DNA from: Evansella sp041820985
GTDB taxonomy: Bacteria > Bacillota > Bacilli > Bacillales > Salisediminibacteriaceae
NCBI RefSeq assembly: GCF_041820985.1
Contig: NZ_JBGUAU010000019.1
Location: 53,899 to 117,898 of the forward strand
Length of the DNA: 64,000 nucleotides
Direction: 5' to 3'
Positions 33,710-42,640 of this stretch are shown here, piece after piece (the stretch's first letter is position 1; the number at the start of each line of letters is the position of its first letter). The notes beneath the pieces are model-generated. The model was not told the origin of the DNA and searched no databases. It saw only the letters and a list, made by a program, of their open reading frames with translations. The position numbers and the translations under genes were made by a program.

Positions 33710-33999
33710 CGAGTTGTCCTTTGGAGTCAATTTTAATGAAACTTTATTACTAGGATTATGTATCTAGTCAGATTTTACTCGTGAGCTACGGTATATTCAA
33801 TACAGTTTGTATGGATTATTGATGTTGGAGCTGTTTGGAAAAGTATTTTTTGAAGAAAACCTAAAAGTAAGGTTTTGTCGAAGAAATTAATTGGATAGAA
33901 AATTTTGTCATATTATGTATCTTTAGCCTTATTTTATTTCGAAACTTTTAAAAACGCAATACTTATTTTACTGTGGAGATAAAAATATTTTAATTACGG

Positions 34000-34042
34000 A
34001 CACAAAATTGTACGGGACCAGGGACCGGAAAGTTTTGTGAAA
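34000..34042. repeat. REP-like palindrome R3
   Basis: ACACAAAATTGTACGGGACC and GGGACCGGAAAGTTTTGTGA: left and right arms match the family with several decayed pairs. Confidence 0.75.
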
Positions 34043-34120
34043 TGGGTTTACTTTTTGTGGAAATAGTTTATAGTTATTTGTTATTTTTTTTTTGGATATA
34101 AGGGTGTGGAGTAACAGAAA

Positions 34121-34152
34121 GGGCAATGAAAAAGTTTGCTTTTTCATTGCCC
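34121..34152 (-). terminator. Terminator of asnB
   Basis: GGGCAATGAAAAAG and CTTTTTCATTGCCC, perfect 14-bp stem with a 4-base loop, at the 3' side of asnB, which runs leftward. Confidence 0.85.
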
Positions 34153-34196
34153 TCAATAGCTATTCCATAAATGTTCCACATTCGTTTTCAGGAAAA

Positions 34197-36146
34197 TTAG
34201 ATAATGTTTGATTGGTGACTATTGTTTTGATGCTGATGGCTGTGATCTTCCATGTACTGATAATGCCAAATCATGTACGTTAGAATAGTCCATATTTTTC
34301 GGCTTGCATCGTATTTCCCAAGACGGTGGTCCTCTAATAATTGTAAACAGTTTATTTTATGGAAAAGATGATCTGTCTCACTTTGAAGAATCCAATTTCT
34401 TGCCCAGTCGTACATTTCGTCTTTCAACCAATGACGGATGGGAACTGGGAACCCTAGTTTTTTCCGATGAAGTACATGAGCTGGTACAACCTCTTCCAAT
34501 GCTTCTCGAAGCCATACTTTCGTTTGGTTTTTGTGTACCTTTCCGTAGCTCGGAATTCTCGATGCGATGTCAAAAACATCTCTATCTAGAAATGGAACTC
34601 GAAGCTCAAGAGAATGAGCCATTGTCATTTTATCTGCTTTTACTAAAATATCTCCCCGAAGCCACGTGTGTATGTCAATATATTGCATTTTTGTCACGTC
34701 ATCGTATTTAGTTGTGTTTTTATATAATTGTTGTACGATCCGATCCGTTTTCCATTCGGGGGATCCAGGAATTAAAATCTTTTCTTTTTGCACGTCGGAA
34801 AAAATTTTTGCATTTCCAACAAATCGATTCTCTAACTGGGTGCATCCTCTAAGGAAGAAGTCACGCCCTTTGACTCCATTAGGAAAACGATGAGCAATGA
34901 GTTTTAACATCTTTTTTACCGGCGTTGGAATATGGTTAAACATTCGTAAAGAATGTGGTTCACGATAAATATTATACCCACCGAAAAGCTCGTCGGCCCC
35001 TTCGCCAGAAAGCACTACTTTGACGTGTCGGCTTGCTTCTTTTGCCACAAAGTAAAGGGGGATAGCTGCTGGATCAGCAACTGGTTCATCCATGTGCCAT
35101 ACGATGGTGGGAAACTCATTCATGACTTGTTCGACAGAAATTTTTACTCGATTATGGTTTACATCTAGCGCACGTGCTGTTTCCTCTGCCACATCACCTT
35201 CACTGTATCCAATTCGATCAAATTCTGCAGTAAACGTATTAAGACTTGGATGAAGTTTTCTGGCCATAGCAACGATCGCTGATGAATCGATTCCACCGGA
35301 TAAGAAGGCTCCTACAGGTACGTCGGAGCGCATATGCCTTTCTACAGAATCCATTAATGTTTCCTGGATGGATGTGAGCATGTTCTCTTTTTCTTTTAGT
35401 AATTTTCGTTTTCGAAAAGGTGCTAGCAGTATTCTAGAAAGAAAGTTCGTTTTTTCCTCTTTCGGGGAAAACTCGGGTTGCCAATAACTCGAAATCTGCA
35501 AAGGATTATTAGGTTCCCATGTAACGACGTGTCCTGGTGGAAGTTTTTCTATTTCTGATGTTGCTGTATGTGGTTCTGGGATGTATTGAAATGTTAAATA
35601 GTGAAAAGCCGCTTCTCCGTCTACATAGGCTGGGTCATGGAGGCAAAAAAGTGATTTTTTTTCTGATGCAAAAACAATGGTGTTATATCTTAATTTTCTG
35701 TAAAACAACGGTTTTATTCCGAAAGGGTCACGGGCACCAAAGAGGTGTTTTTCTTCTATATCCCAGATTAGAAAGGAGAACATCCCTTTTAAGTAGTCGA
35801 CGCATTTTTCTTTATAGTAATGATAGAGAGCTAGTATTACCTCCGTGTCAGAGTGGGAATCGAAATGTGCTTCATTAGATTCTATGAGTTGGTTTCTTAA
35901 TTCAGGTGCGTTGTATATTTCCCCGTTAAAAATAATGGTATAACGTTCTTGAAAGTACTTCATTGGCTGGTGTCCGCCTTCAAGATCGACAATACTAAGG
36001 CGACGGAACCCAAATTTCGCATACTTATCTTTAAACACTCCGGAATCGTCGGGACCTCGATGGGTTATGATTTCCATCATTTTTTCTAAAGGCTGGTCGT
36101 TCATGAATTTTTCATTGTTAGATACAATACCGACAAATCCACACAT
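34197..36146 (-). CDS. asnB: Asparagine synthase (glutamine-hydrolysing)
   Basis: Makes asparagine from aspartate, ATP and glutamine. 649 residues. The N-terminal Ntn glutaminase begins with catalytic Cys2 in MCGFVGIV, with HRGPDD and FNGEIYN; the C-terminal synthetase has the PP-loop SGGIDSS (283-289), the GEGADELFGGY ATP site and the RVPFLDRDV motif. GGAAGGAG precedes ATG on the minus strand. The C-terminal tail is His/Gln-rich (HSHQHQNNSHQSN). It could equally be called AsnO; the paralogue choice cannot be made here. Confidence 0.95.
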   Translation of the reverse strand: MCGFVGIVSNNEKFMNDQPLEKMMEIITHRGPDDSGVFKDKYAKFGFRRLSIVDLEGGHQPMKYFQERYTIIFNGEIYNAPELRNQLIESNEAHFDSHSDTEVILALYHYYKEKCVDYLKGMFSFLIWDIEEKHLFGARDPFGIKPLFYRKLRYNTIVFASEKKSLFCLHDPAYVDGEAAFHYLTFQYIPEPHTATSEIEKLPPGHVVTWEPNNPLQISSYWQPEFSPKEEKTNFLSRILLAPFRKRKLLKEKENMLTSIQETLMDSVERHMRSDVPVGAFLSGGIDSSAIVAMARKLHPSLNTFTAEFDRIGYSEGDVAEETARALDVNHNRVKISVEQVMNEFPTIVWHMDEPVADPAAIPLYFVAKEASRHVKVVLSGEGADELFGGYNIYREPHSLRMFNHIPTPVKKMLKLIAHRFPNGVKGRDFFLRGCTQLENRFVGNAKIFSDVQKEKILIPGSPEWKTDRIVQQLYKNTTKYDDVTKMQYIDIHTWLRGDILVKADKMTMAHSLELRVPFLDRDVFDIASRIPSYGKVHKNQTKVWLREALEEVVPAHVLHRKKLGFPVPIRHWLKDEMYDWARNWILQSETDHLFHKINCLQLLEDHRLGKYDASRKIWTILTYMIWHYQYMEDHSHQHQNNSHQSNII

Positions 36147-36753
36147 GAGAATATCTCCTTCCGATTATTTCAAATTCATTTTTTTAACAGTTTCATGTAA
36201 TTGAAATATGGGTTTTAGGTGAATGTTGTAGAAAGTTTTACATTTTGCTTTTCCCCTTACTAAAGTTATATTTTTGTTTGGTGGGAATATACTTTTCAGC
36301 TTTCGTTTTTTACAAAGTATTAATGTTATTTGAGTTGATCAATGGTGGTAAAACAAATAATGCAATTTTGCAATGGTACATTGGTTAAAATATAGGCTAA
36401 TATATAGATAATTATTGTAATGTTTGGGGTTTTCACAGGTGGGAAATCTTCAGATATATATTGCAAATGTATTCTACAGTGTTTTCACCAATATTTGGGA
36501 AATGATTGCAGTGATGTAGTATCGGTTTTTCATAAAGTATGACGATGTTTTAATGAAGAATGTTTCAGTAAATCGAAGAATAGGGAAGGTATTACAAGCT
36601 TCTACAATTTTACTGAAAGCGATTGCAGTTTTAGGTCGATTTAAGTCGGAATAATCAGTATAAAACAGTTTGACGAGAAGATTAACCCTTGATATATTGA
36701 GGATATAGTGGTAATTTCACTAGATTTTAACATGAAGGGAATGTGTTAGGAAT
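36147..36753. other. Intergenic region between asnB and csp
   Basis: About 600 AT-rich bases. Apart from the csp promoter (36670-36698), no gene, repeat or convincing asnB promoter is seen. Confidence 0.5.
36670..36698 (+). promoter_or_regulatory. SigA promoter of the cold-shock gene
   Basis: TTGACG (36670-36675), 17 bases, TATATT (36693-36698), giving a leader of about 50 bases. Confidence 0.75.
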
Positions 36754-36951
36754 ATGCAAGGAAAAGTAAAATGGTTTAATGCAGAAAAAGGTTTTGGATT
36801 TATCGAGCGCGAAGGTGGGGACGATGTATTCGTTCATTATTCAGCGATCGAACAAGAGGGTTTCAAAACTCTTGAAGAAGGTCAAGAAGTTCAGTTTGAG
36901 ATCGTTGAGGGAGCTCGTGGGCCTCAAGCTGCAAACGTAACGAAGCTTTAA
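36754..36951 (+). CDS. Cold shock protein (CspA family)
   Basis: 65-residue single OB-fold RNA chaperone. RNP1 KGFGFIE and RNP2 DVFVHYS are intact, with the MQGKVKWFNAEKGFGF start and final PQAANVTKL. The leader is short compared with classical cold-induced csp genes, so it may be constitutive. CspB/C/D cannot be separated by sequence alone. A U-tailed terminator follows at 37139. Confidence 0.96.
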   Translation: MQGKVKWFNAEKGFGFIEREGGDDVFVHYSAIEQEGFKTLEEGQEVQFEIVEGARGPQAANVTKL

Positions 36952-37138
36952 TTCGCATTCCCAAAGAGTAACAAATGAATTTTAATTCTACTTAAACATG
37001 CAAGATATACAGGAGAGAAGAAACAAGAAATGTAAGTGTTTACATTTGATTGAGCACTGTGGACATTTCATCACTTTCTCAAAGATGAAAATGTTATTGA
37101 GTAGGAATGATATTGGGGAAAGAATCATAGCGGAAAAA

Positions 37139-37171
37139 TCAACCCGTCTCTTTTCAAGAGATGGGTTTTTT
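37139..37171 (+). terminator. Terminator after csp
   Basis: AACCCGTCTCTT and AAGAGATGGGTT (one G-U), loop TTC, then TTTT; extended by GGAAAAA/TTTTTCC outer pairing. Confidence 0.85.
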
Positions 37172-37240
37172 CCGTTTTTTAGGAGTTTCAATATAAGTGA
37201 AGGTCAAGCGAAGGTCATGTCATTAGCAAAAAAGCTCATA

Positions 37241-37302
37241 AAGTTCACAGGTCTGGTCCCTGAACTTTTGTTCAGGGACCAGACCTGTGAAAATTTTGTG
37301 AA
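37241..37302. repeat. REP-like element R4 (perfect 22-bp arms)
   Basis: TTCACAGGTCTGGTCCCTGA at 37244 and its complement, ending 37291, form 22-bp perfect arms with a 4-base TTTT loop, followed by AATTTTGTGAAG. This looks like two REP units head to head. Confidence 0.85.
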
Positions 37303-37420
37303 GTTGATTATTTTGGTTATATTTGGAGGAAACTAGTGGTAAGTAATAAAGTAAGTGGAAAATTAATAAAAATAAAATAAACTTCACAGATTCGACAAAA
37401 TCTTTGTTAATTTTCTTGAT

Positions 37421-37447
37421 GTTTGGGAAGGATTATTAAATGGGTAT
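37421..37447 (+). promoter_or_regulatory. Possible SigB promoter of hpf
   Basis: GTTTGG (37421-37426), 15 bases, GGGTAT (37442-37447), close to SigB GTTTAA/GGGTAT. A start about 33 bases before the ATG would fit; hpf (yvyD) is SigB/SigH-controlled in B. subtilis. Confidence 0.5.
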
Positions 37448-37487
37448 GAAGAATATTACATACATAACCGAAAGGAGGAGTTTGCTT

Positions 37488-38060
37488 ATGAATTTTAATA
37501 TTCGTGGCGAAAACCTTGAAATTACACCAGCATTAAGAGATTATGTAGAGAAAAAAGTTGGAAAGCTTGAGAAGTACTTTGAAACTACACCAAATGCAGA
37601 TGTAAATGTAAAAATGAGTGTGGTTAATTCGAAACAAAAAGTGGAAATTACAATTCCTATGACAAAGTTATTATTACGTGCAGAAGAAAAGCACGGGGAT
37701 ATGTATGCTGCAATTGATCTAGTTATTGAAAAATTAGAACGCCAGATACGTAAGCATAAAACGAAGGTAAACCGCAAATTCCGTGGCGGCGATGATAGTT
37801 TGAAATATATGTTTAAAAATGAATTAGAGCCACTGGCAGAAGAGAGATCTACAACAATTGGGCTTGAAGATGATGATGACTTTGAAGTTGTTCGTACGAA
37901 GCGTTTCGATTTAAAACCAATGGATGCAGAAGAGGCAATTCTTCAAATGGATCTGCTAGGACACAGCTTTTTCGTATTCTCGAATGCTATTAGTGGTAAT
38001 ACAAGTGTAGTATATAAGCGAAAAGATGGCCGATACGGATTGATTGAGCCAGAAGCTTAA
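37488..38060 (+). CDS. hpf: Ribosome hibernation promoting factor, long form
   Basis: Pairs ribosomes into inactive 100S dimers in stationary phase. 190 residues: N-terminal RaiA/HPF domain (MNFNIRGENLEITPALRDYV, IRKHKTKVNRKF) and the C-terminal dimerisation domain (VVRTKRFDLKPMDAEEAILQ and GRYGLIEPEA). ATG 37488 follows GGAGGAG; the longer start at 37440 overlaps the promoter. It precedes secA in B. subtilis; here ptsG-glcT and a repeat array are inserted between. Confidence 0.95.
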   Translation: MNFNIRGENLEITPALRDYVEKKVGKLEKYFETTPNADVNVKMSVVNSKQKVEITIPMTKLLLRAEEKHGDMYAAIDLVIEKLERQIRKHKTKVNRKFRGGDDSLKYMFKNELEPLAEERSTTIGLEDDDDFEVVRTKRFDLKPMDAEEAILQMDLLGHSFFVFSNAISGNTSVVYKRKDGRYGLIEPEA

Positions 38061-38081
38061 AATAAAAATGAAATGTATGTT

Positions 38082-38118
38082 AAGAGGAACTTGCCGGAAT
38101 GGCAGGTTCCTCTTTTAG
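38082..38118 (+). terminator. Terminator after hpf
   Basis: AAGAGGAACTTGCC and GGCAGGTTCCTCTT, 14-bp stem with one wobble-type mismatch, loop GGAAT, then TTAG. Confidence 0.85.
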
Positions 38119-38184
38119 TTGAACTACTTTAGTGGGGATAATGATTATATCTGGGTACTAGACAAAATCGCCTCATGGAAGTTC

Positions 38185-38704
38185 GGAATTGTCAAATAAG
38201 AGAAGGATAATTGACAAAACCAGCACGTGGGAGCATGGAATTGTCAAATAAGAGAAGGATAATTGACAAAATCAACACGTGGGAGCATGGAATTGTCAAA
38301 TAAGAGAAGGATAATTGACAAAATCAGCAGGTGAAAGCACGGAATTGTCAAATAAGAGAAGGATAATTGACAAAATGAGTATGTGAAAGCACGGAATTGT
38401 CAAATAAGAGAAGGATAATTGACAAAATCAGCACGTGGGAGCATGGAATTGTCAAATAAGAGAAGGATAATTGACAAAATCAGCAGGTGAAAGCACGGAA
38501 TTGTCAAATAAGAGAAGGATAATTGACAAAATCAGCAGGTGAAAGCATGGAATTGTCAAATAAGAAAGGGATAATTGACAAAATCAGCAGGTGGGAGCAT
38601 GGAACTGTCAAATAAGAGAGGGATAATTGACAAAATCAGCATTTGAAAGCATGGAATTGTCAAATAAGAGAAGGATAATTGACAAAATCACTTCTGGAAG
38701 CTCA
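38185..38704 (+). repeat. 52-bp tandem array, 10 units
   Basis: Unit GGAATTGTCAAATAAGAGAA then GGATAATTGACAAAATCAGC and a variable 12-base end. Units start at 38185, 38237, 38289, 38341, 38393, 38445, 38497, 38549, 38601 and 38653, exactly 52 bases apart; a partial unit precedes. Each holds the inverted pair TTGTCAA/TTGACAA. 52 is not a multiple of 3, so it is not coding, and there are no spacers. Confidence 0.95.
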
Positions 38705-38892
38705 AAGTTGTCATTAAATAAAGAGCTGCAGTGCAAAATATCGCAAATATATGACCTATATTACAGTGAAATACACTTTTTCTCATAGTTTCGTCTAACT
38801 CTCAGGCTTCTGTCCATAAAAAAGCACACTAGGGTTCTTCCCGATTGAGCATGTATTCATGATTAAGCGGGTTAAAGTCAGGAGAGATTAAG

Positions 38893-38965
38893 TGTTCACA
38901 AAATCGTCAAGGACCAGGTCCCTGAACGAAAGTTCGGGGACCTGGTCCTTGTATTTTTTGTGACA
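38893..38965. repeat. REP-like double element R5
   Basis: GTTCACAAAATCGTCAAGGACC then GGTCCC-TGAAC-gaaa-GTTCG-GGGACC and the mirrored right side ending TTTTTTGTGACA. CAAGGACCAGGTCCC and GGGACCTGGTCCTTG pair perfectly. It abuts the 3' end of ptsG. Confidence 0.85.
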
Positions 38966-38969
38966 TTAT

Positions 38970-41042
38970 TTATTTTTTGGCGATGCGTACTCGGTTTGTT
39001 TCGCCTTTTTTCGTTGAGCCTTCTCGTTCGATGACCACGTATTCGTCTTCTTTTAGGTTTGTGAATACGATTGGTGTCATGACTGATGGTGCTTTTTCCT
39101 TCACGGATGGAATGTCTACTTGAAGCAGTGGTTGACCTTGTTCTACTGTGTCACCTTGTGCCACTAGTGCTTCAAAGCCTTCTCCACCTAACTTCACTGT
39201 ATCAATACCAACGTGGATTAGGATCTCTGTTCCACCTTCTGTTTCAAGACCGATTGCGTGTTTTGTATGGAATAGGTTTACAACCTTCCCTGATACAGGT
39301 GCATACACTGTACCGTTTGAGTCTGTTGGGTCAATGGCGAAGCCGTCACCCATCATTTTTTGTGCAAACATTTGATCCGGTACTTCAGAGATTGGTTTTA
39401 TTACACCCGCCATCGGGATGGCAATTTCTAATTCTGTTGCAGGTACTCCTCCAGTTTGTGATGGGTTTGCTACAGGAGCTTCCACTTTTGGCTCTTCTTC
39501 GATCGTCGGTGTTTTCCCCGCAATAACGTCTTCGATCTGACTCTTAATTGTCTCTGAGCGTGGTCCGAATATTGCTTGGAAGTTTTTATCCACCTGCATT
39601 ACGCCTGATGCGCCTAGTTCTTTCAAGCGATCTTTGTTTACTTGTGTAGGGTCTGCTACAGATACTCGTAAACGTGTGATACACGCGTCTAGGTGTGTTA
39701 AGTTTTCTTTTCCGCCAAGTGCTTTTAAGATGTTAGTTGGTAATTCTGTGTTTCCGCCTTTTTTGCCACTTCCGCCTACTTCTTGATCCATGTTTGCTTT
39801 TTCACGACCAGGTGTCATTAGGTTGAACTTCTTGATCATGAATGTGAATAGGACGTAGTAAATTACTGCGAATACAAGACCAACTAGAATAACGAGCCAC
39901 CATGGTTCCCGTCCTGGTACGACACCGAATAGGAAGAAGTCGATGGCACCACCGGAGAATGTGTAACCCATGTTGATGTTTAACCAGTATAAAATTACGA
40001 ATGAAATACCATCCAATACTGCGTGGATGAAGAATAAAATTGGTGAAAGGAACAAGAATGAGAATTCGATTGGTTCTGTAATACCTGTTAAGAATGATGT
40101 TAGTGCTGCAGAACCGAGTAAACCACCAACGATTTTTTTGTTTTCAGGACGTGCTTGATGATACATAGCAAGTGCTGCGGCTGGTAGACCGAACATCATG
40201 ATTGGGAATTCCCCTGCCATGAAGTGACCTGCTGTTAAGTCTACACCGTCACGCAGTTGTGCGAAGAAGATGTTCATGTCCCCGCGCACGATGTCTCCTG
40301 CTACTGTTGTGTATGAACCGAATTCAAACCAGAACGGTGCATGGAAAATATGGTGTAGTCCGAATGGGATTAATAGACGTTTTACAAATCCAAAGAAGAA
40401 TACCGCTACTGTCATTGCTTCTGTCATTAAAAATTCGGAAATGTTGTTCATTCCTGATTGGATTGGTGGCCAAATAAAGAATAAGGCTACCCCGACGAAG
40501 AATGAAGCGAATGCTGTTACGATTGGTACGAAACGTTTTCCTGCAAAGAACCCTAGGAAAGCTGGTAGTTCAATGGTAAAGTAACGGTTGTATGCCCAAG
40601 CTGCAAGGGCACCGATGATAATACCACCGAATACACCTGTTTGTAGAGTTGGAATACCGAGAACAAGAGCGTGTGCAGGGTTCCCAGCATCAAGTACTCC
40701 TTGAACAGTTAATCCTCCCATTACGCTCATCGTTACATTCATTACTAGGAAACCAACTGCTGCTGCTAGTGCGGCAACCCCGGCTCCATTAGCAAGACCT
40801 ACAGCAACACCGAGGGCGAATATTAGCGCTAAATTATCAAATACAATTCCACCTGCTGATTCCATCATGGTTGCTAGGTTAGCGAAAAAGTCATTTTCTA
40901 AAAATGGCATAAGGTTTAGCATATTTGGGTTTTTCATTGCATTACCAATTGCCAACAATAAACCGGCCGCTGGTAAGATCGCAACCGGTAACATTAATGA
41001 TTTACCGATACGTTGCAACTGACCAAAAAGTCGTTTAAACAT
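38970..41042 (-). CDS. ptsG: PTS glucose transporter EIICBA
   Basis: Takes up and phosphorylates glucose. 690 residues from ATG 41042 (AAGGAGG 11 bases upstream). EIIC membrane domain 1-430 (starts MFKRLFGQLQRIGKSLMLPV, with the GITEPIEF motif), EIIB with phospho-cysteine in THLDACITRLRV, EIIA with phospho-histidine in ILIHVGIDTVKL. An EIICBA order without ptsH/ptsI next to it is found in B. subtilis-like ptsG, and the adjacent glcT supports the glucose assignment. Leader with RAT/terminator upstream. GlcNAc transport cannot be fully excluded. Confidence 0.92.
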   Translation of the reverse strand: MFKRLFGQLQRIGKSLMLPVAILPAAGLLLAIGNAMKNPNMLNLMPFLENDFFANLATMMESAGGIVFDNLALIFALGVAVGLANGAGVAALAAAVGFLVMNVTMSVMGGLTVQGVLDAGNPAHALVLGIPTLQTGVFGGIIIGALAAWAYNRYFTIELPAFLGFFAGKRFVPIVTAFASFFVGVALFFIWPPIQSGMNNISEFLMTEAMTVAVFFFGFVKRLLIPFGLHHIFHAPFWFEFGSYTTVAGDIVRGDMNIFFAQLRDGVDLTAGHFMAGEFPIMMFGLPAAALAMYHQARPENKKIVGGLLGSAALTSFLTGITEPIEFSFLFLSPILFFIHAVLDGISFVILYWLNINMGYTFSGGAIDFFLFGVVPGREPWWLVILVGLVFAVIYYVLFTFMIKKFNLMTPGREKANMDQEVGGSGKKGGNTELPTNILKALGGKENLTHLDACITRLRVSVADPTQVNKDRLKELGASGVMQVDKNFQAIFGPRSETIKSQIEDVIAGKTPTIEEEPKVEAPVANPSQTGGVPATELEIAIPMAGVIKPISEVPDQMFAQKMMGDGFAIDPTDSNGTVYAPVSGKVVNLFHTKHAIGLETEGGTEILIHVGIDTVKLGGEGFEALVAQGDTVEQGQPLLQVDIPSVKEKAPSVMTPIVFTNLKEDEYVVIEREGSTKKGETNRVRIAKK

Positions 41043-41111
41043 AAGTAGAATCCTCCTTATTTTTTTCTTATGAGTAGTATGGATAATTGATAGATAAAAT
41101 ATCATGACAAC

Positions 41112-41216
41112 AAAAAAAGGCATGAGGGAAAAGAGTGTAGAAGGGCCTTATGTTAGGGGAGAAGATACACTTCACCCTAGTTTAGGCGTTATCTACAATC
41201 CTTTTCTCTCATGCCT
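41112..41216 (-). terminator. Conditional terminator in the ptsG leader
   Basis: On the minus strand GGCATGAGAGAAAAGGAT pairs with CTTTTCCCTCATGCC, followed by TTTTTTTG. Overlaps the RAT and should be melted or kept by GlcT. Confidence 0.85.
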
Positions 41217-41236
41217 GCATGATCAGTAACACGGAA
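41205..41236 (-). promoter_or_regulatory. RNA antiterminator (RAT) for GlcT
   Basis: Minus strand GTGTTACTGATCATGCAGGCATGAG: resembles the BglG-family RAT (GTTACTG...GCAGGCA) and overlaps the 5' arm of the terminator, as in ptsG of B. subtilis. Confidence 0.8.
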
Positions 41237-41307
41237 AAGAGTTGTTTTCCAGTATAAAAATTTAAGTGATTACATGATAATTCGCTATGGTTGTTTGTTC
41301 TGAAGAA

Positions 41308-42135
41308 TTATTTACCTAGCCGTTGGAGATGCAATGTTAAATACACTGCTTCTGCGTCAGGAACTGGCTTATGTAATCGCTGTTGCATGACTTTCATCAA
41401 TTTCCATGACAAAGTATAGCATATAGGATATTCCGATTGCAATATTTTTTTTAATGCATCTTGGTTTTCCATATAATTACCGGTTTGGACTCGGTCAATT
41501 GTATGGTGTATATGACGCACGAGTCGTAAGTAATTACTGTCTTTTTTATCAATCGTTATTTTCATGTTTTCTTCTATAATATCTACTAACTCTGAAACGA
41601 GTTGTGTGTGCTTATTAATTTCGGATAGATGGCGGTTGGATAACGCACTGTGGATATGCAGTGTTATAAAGCCGATTTCCCCTTCTGGTATTTGAATGTG
41701 AAGTGTTTCTTTCAGCCACTCCACTAATTCTGTTGCCATCGCGTATTCTTTTGGATAAGCTAATTCTGTTTCAAGTCGAAATGGATTTTTTATGTCTAGT
41801 CCTTGGTTAATTCGTTTGATTGCGAAAAATAAGTGGTCCGTTAAGCCGACATGAATATGTTCATTTAGAGGGGCTTGAAAGCGTTCTTCTATTCGTTCGA
41901 TAAAGTCATTCATTAGGCCAATAAACGATTCATCAACATATTCTAATAGGTGTTTATATTGTTCTTGTTCTTTCTCATCTCTTAGAACAAAGAACTTCTC
42001 TGCTTTCTCACCGGCAACCTCATCCCCAGGTTTCTTACCAAAACCTAGACCTTTTCCAATTAAGACAACTTCTTGATAATTCTGGTGGTTGGCAATGAGT
42101 ACATTGTTGTTTAGTACTTTTACAACCTGGATCAT
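41308..42135 (-). CDS. glcT: BglG-family antiterminator GlcT
   Basis: RNA-binding antiterminator controlling ptsG. 275 residues: N-terminal CAT RNA-binding domain (MIQVVKVLNNNVLIANHQNY, GFGKKPGDEV), PRD1 with LTDHLFFAIKR and EIGFITLHIHSA, and PRD2 with YLRLVRHIHHTIDR and VYLTLHLQRLG; the PRD histidines are the EIIB/HPr phosphorylation sites. It lies just upstream of the ptsG leader in the same direction, which gives direct functional context. Confidence 0.94.
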   Translation of the reverse strand: MIQVVKVLNNNVLIANHQNYQEVVLIGKGLGFGKKPGDEVAGEKAEKFFVLRDEKEQEQYKHLLEYVDESFIGLMNDFIERIEERFQAPLNEHIHVGLTDHLFFAIKRINQGLDIKNPFRLETELAYPKEYAMATELVEWLKETLHIQIPEGEIGFITLHIHSALSNRHLSEINKHTQLVSELVDIIEENMKITIDKKDSNYLRLVRHIHHTIDRVQTGNYMENQDALKKILQSEYPICYTLSWKLMKVMQQRLHKPVPDAEAVYLTLHLQRLGK

Positions 42136-42340
42136 CTGTGGTTTCCTCCTCCTTTGTCTAATTCTTTGTTTTGTGTTGGGTTAGTGGTGCATTCTGTTGT
42201 ATCTGTGTCGAATTTTGTAATATTAATAGTATAGTCAAGCGAGCGAAACTCATCAACTAATAAGAATTGGGAAATTTATGAGGAAGATTACGTATTTGTC
42301 GCCGTTCAATCGTGGATTTCGACACAAATGTTCACTGATT

Positions 42341-42363
42341 GTTCACCGGTCTGGTCCATGAAC
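42341..42363. repeat. REP-like half element R6
   Basis: GTTCACCGGTCTGGTCCATGAAC, complementary over CACCGGTCTGGTCC to the GGACCAGACCGGTG of R7, 75 bases away. Confidence 0.65.
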
Positions 42364-42415
42364 AAATTATGTCGAAAACCACAGGATATTGTGGTGTCAA
42401 TACTAATACGAAAAA

Positions 42416-42458
42416 GTTCACAAAATATTCGGGGACCAGACCGGTGGCGAGGTTGTGA
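42416..42458. repeat. REP-like element R7
   Basis: GTTCACAAAATATTCGGGGACC followed by AGACCGGTGGCGAGGTTGTGAC; pairs with R6. Confidence 0.7.
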
Positions 42459-42465
42459 CTATTTC

Positions 42466-42494
42466 TTGTAAGGACTTGGCCAAACTGTTAAAAT
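42466..42494 (+). promoter_or_regulatory. Probable SigA promoter of secA
   Basis: TTGTAA (42466-42471), 17 bases, TAAAAT (42489-42494), 8 bases right of R7 and 147 before the start codon. Confidence 0.55.
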
Positions 42495-42640
42495 GTATGT
42501 TATGTAAAGTATGATAGAAATAATTTCTTTCTTTGATCGGTAAGGCTGGTTTTTTATATGAAACTTGACGTTATCTTGTTTCGTATTGCTACTACTATAT
42601 ATTCACTTTAGGTAAATAAATGACAAGGGAGCAATGTCCG

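Larger units (their letters stand above)
33348..34196. other. Long intergenic region with nested stems and one REP
   Basis: 849 bases with no gene. Contains a hairpin at 33418-33439 (TTAATGG/CCATTAA), a block of larger stems at 33494-33709, R3 at 34000, and the asnB terminator at 34121-34152. Confidence 0.7.

Noticed and set aside
38185..38704. CRISPR array
   Set aside because: Units are contiguous 52-mers with no unique spacers, and no cas gene is near.
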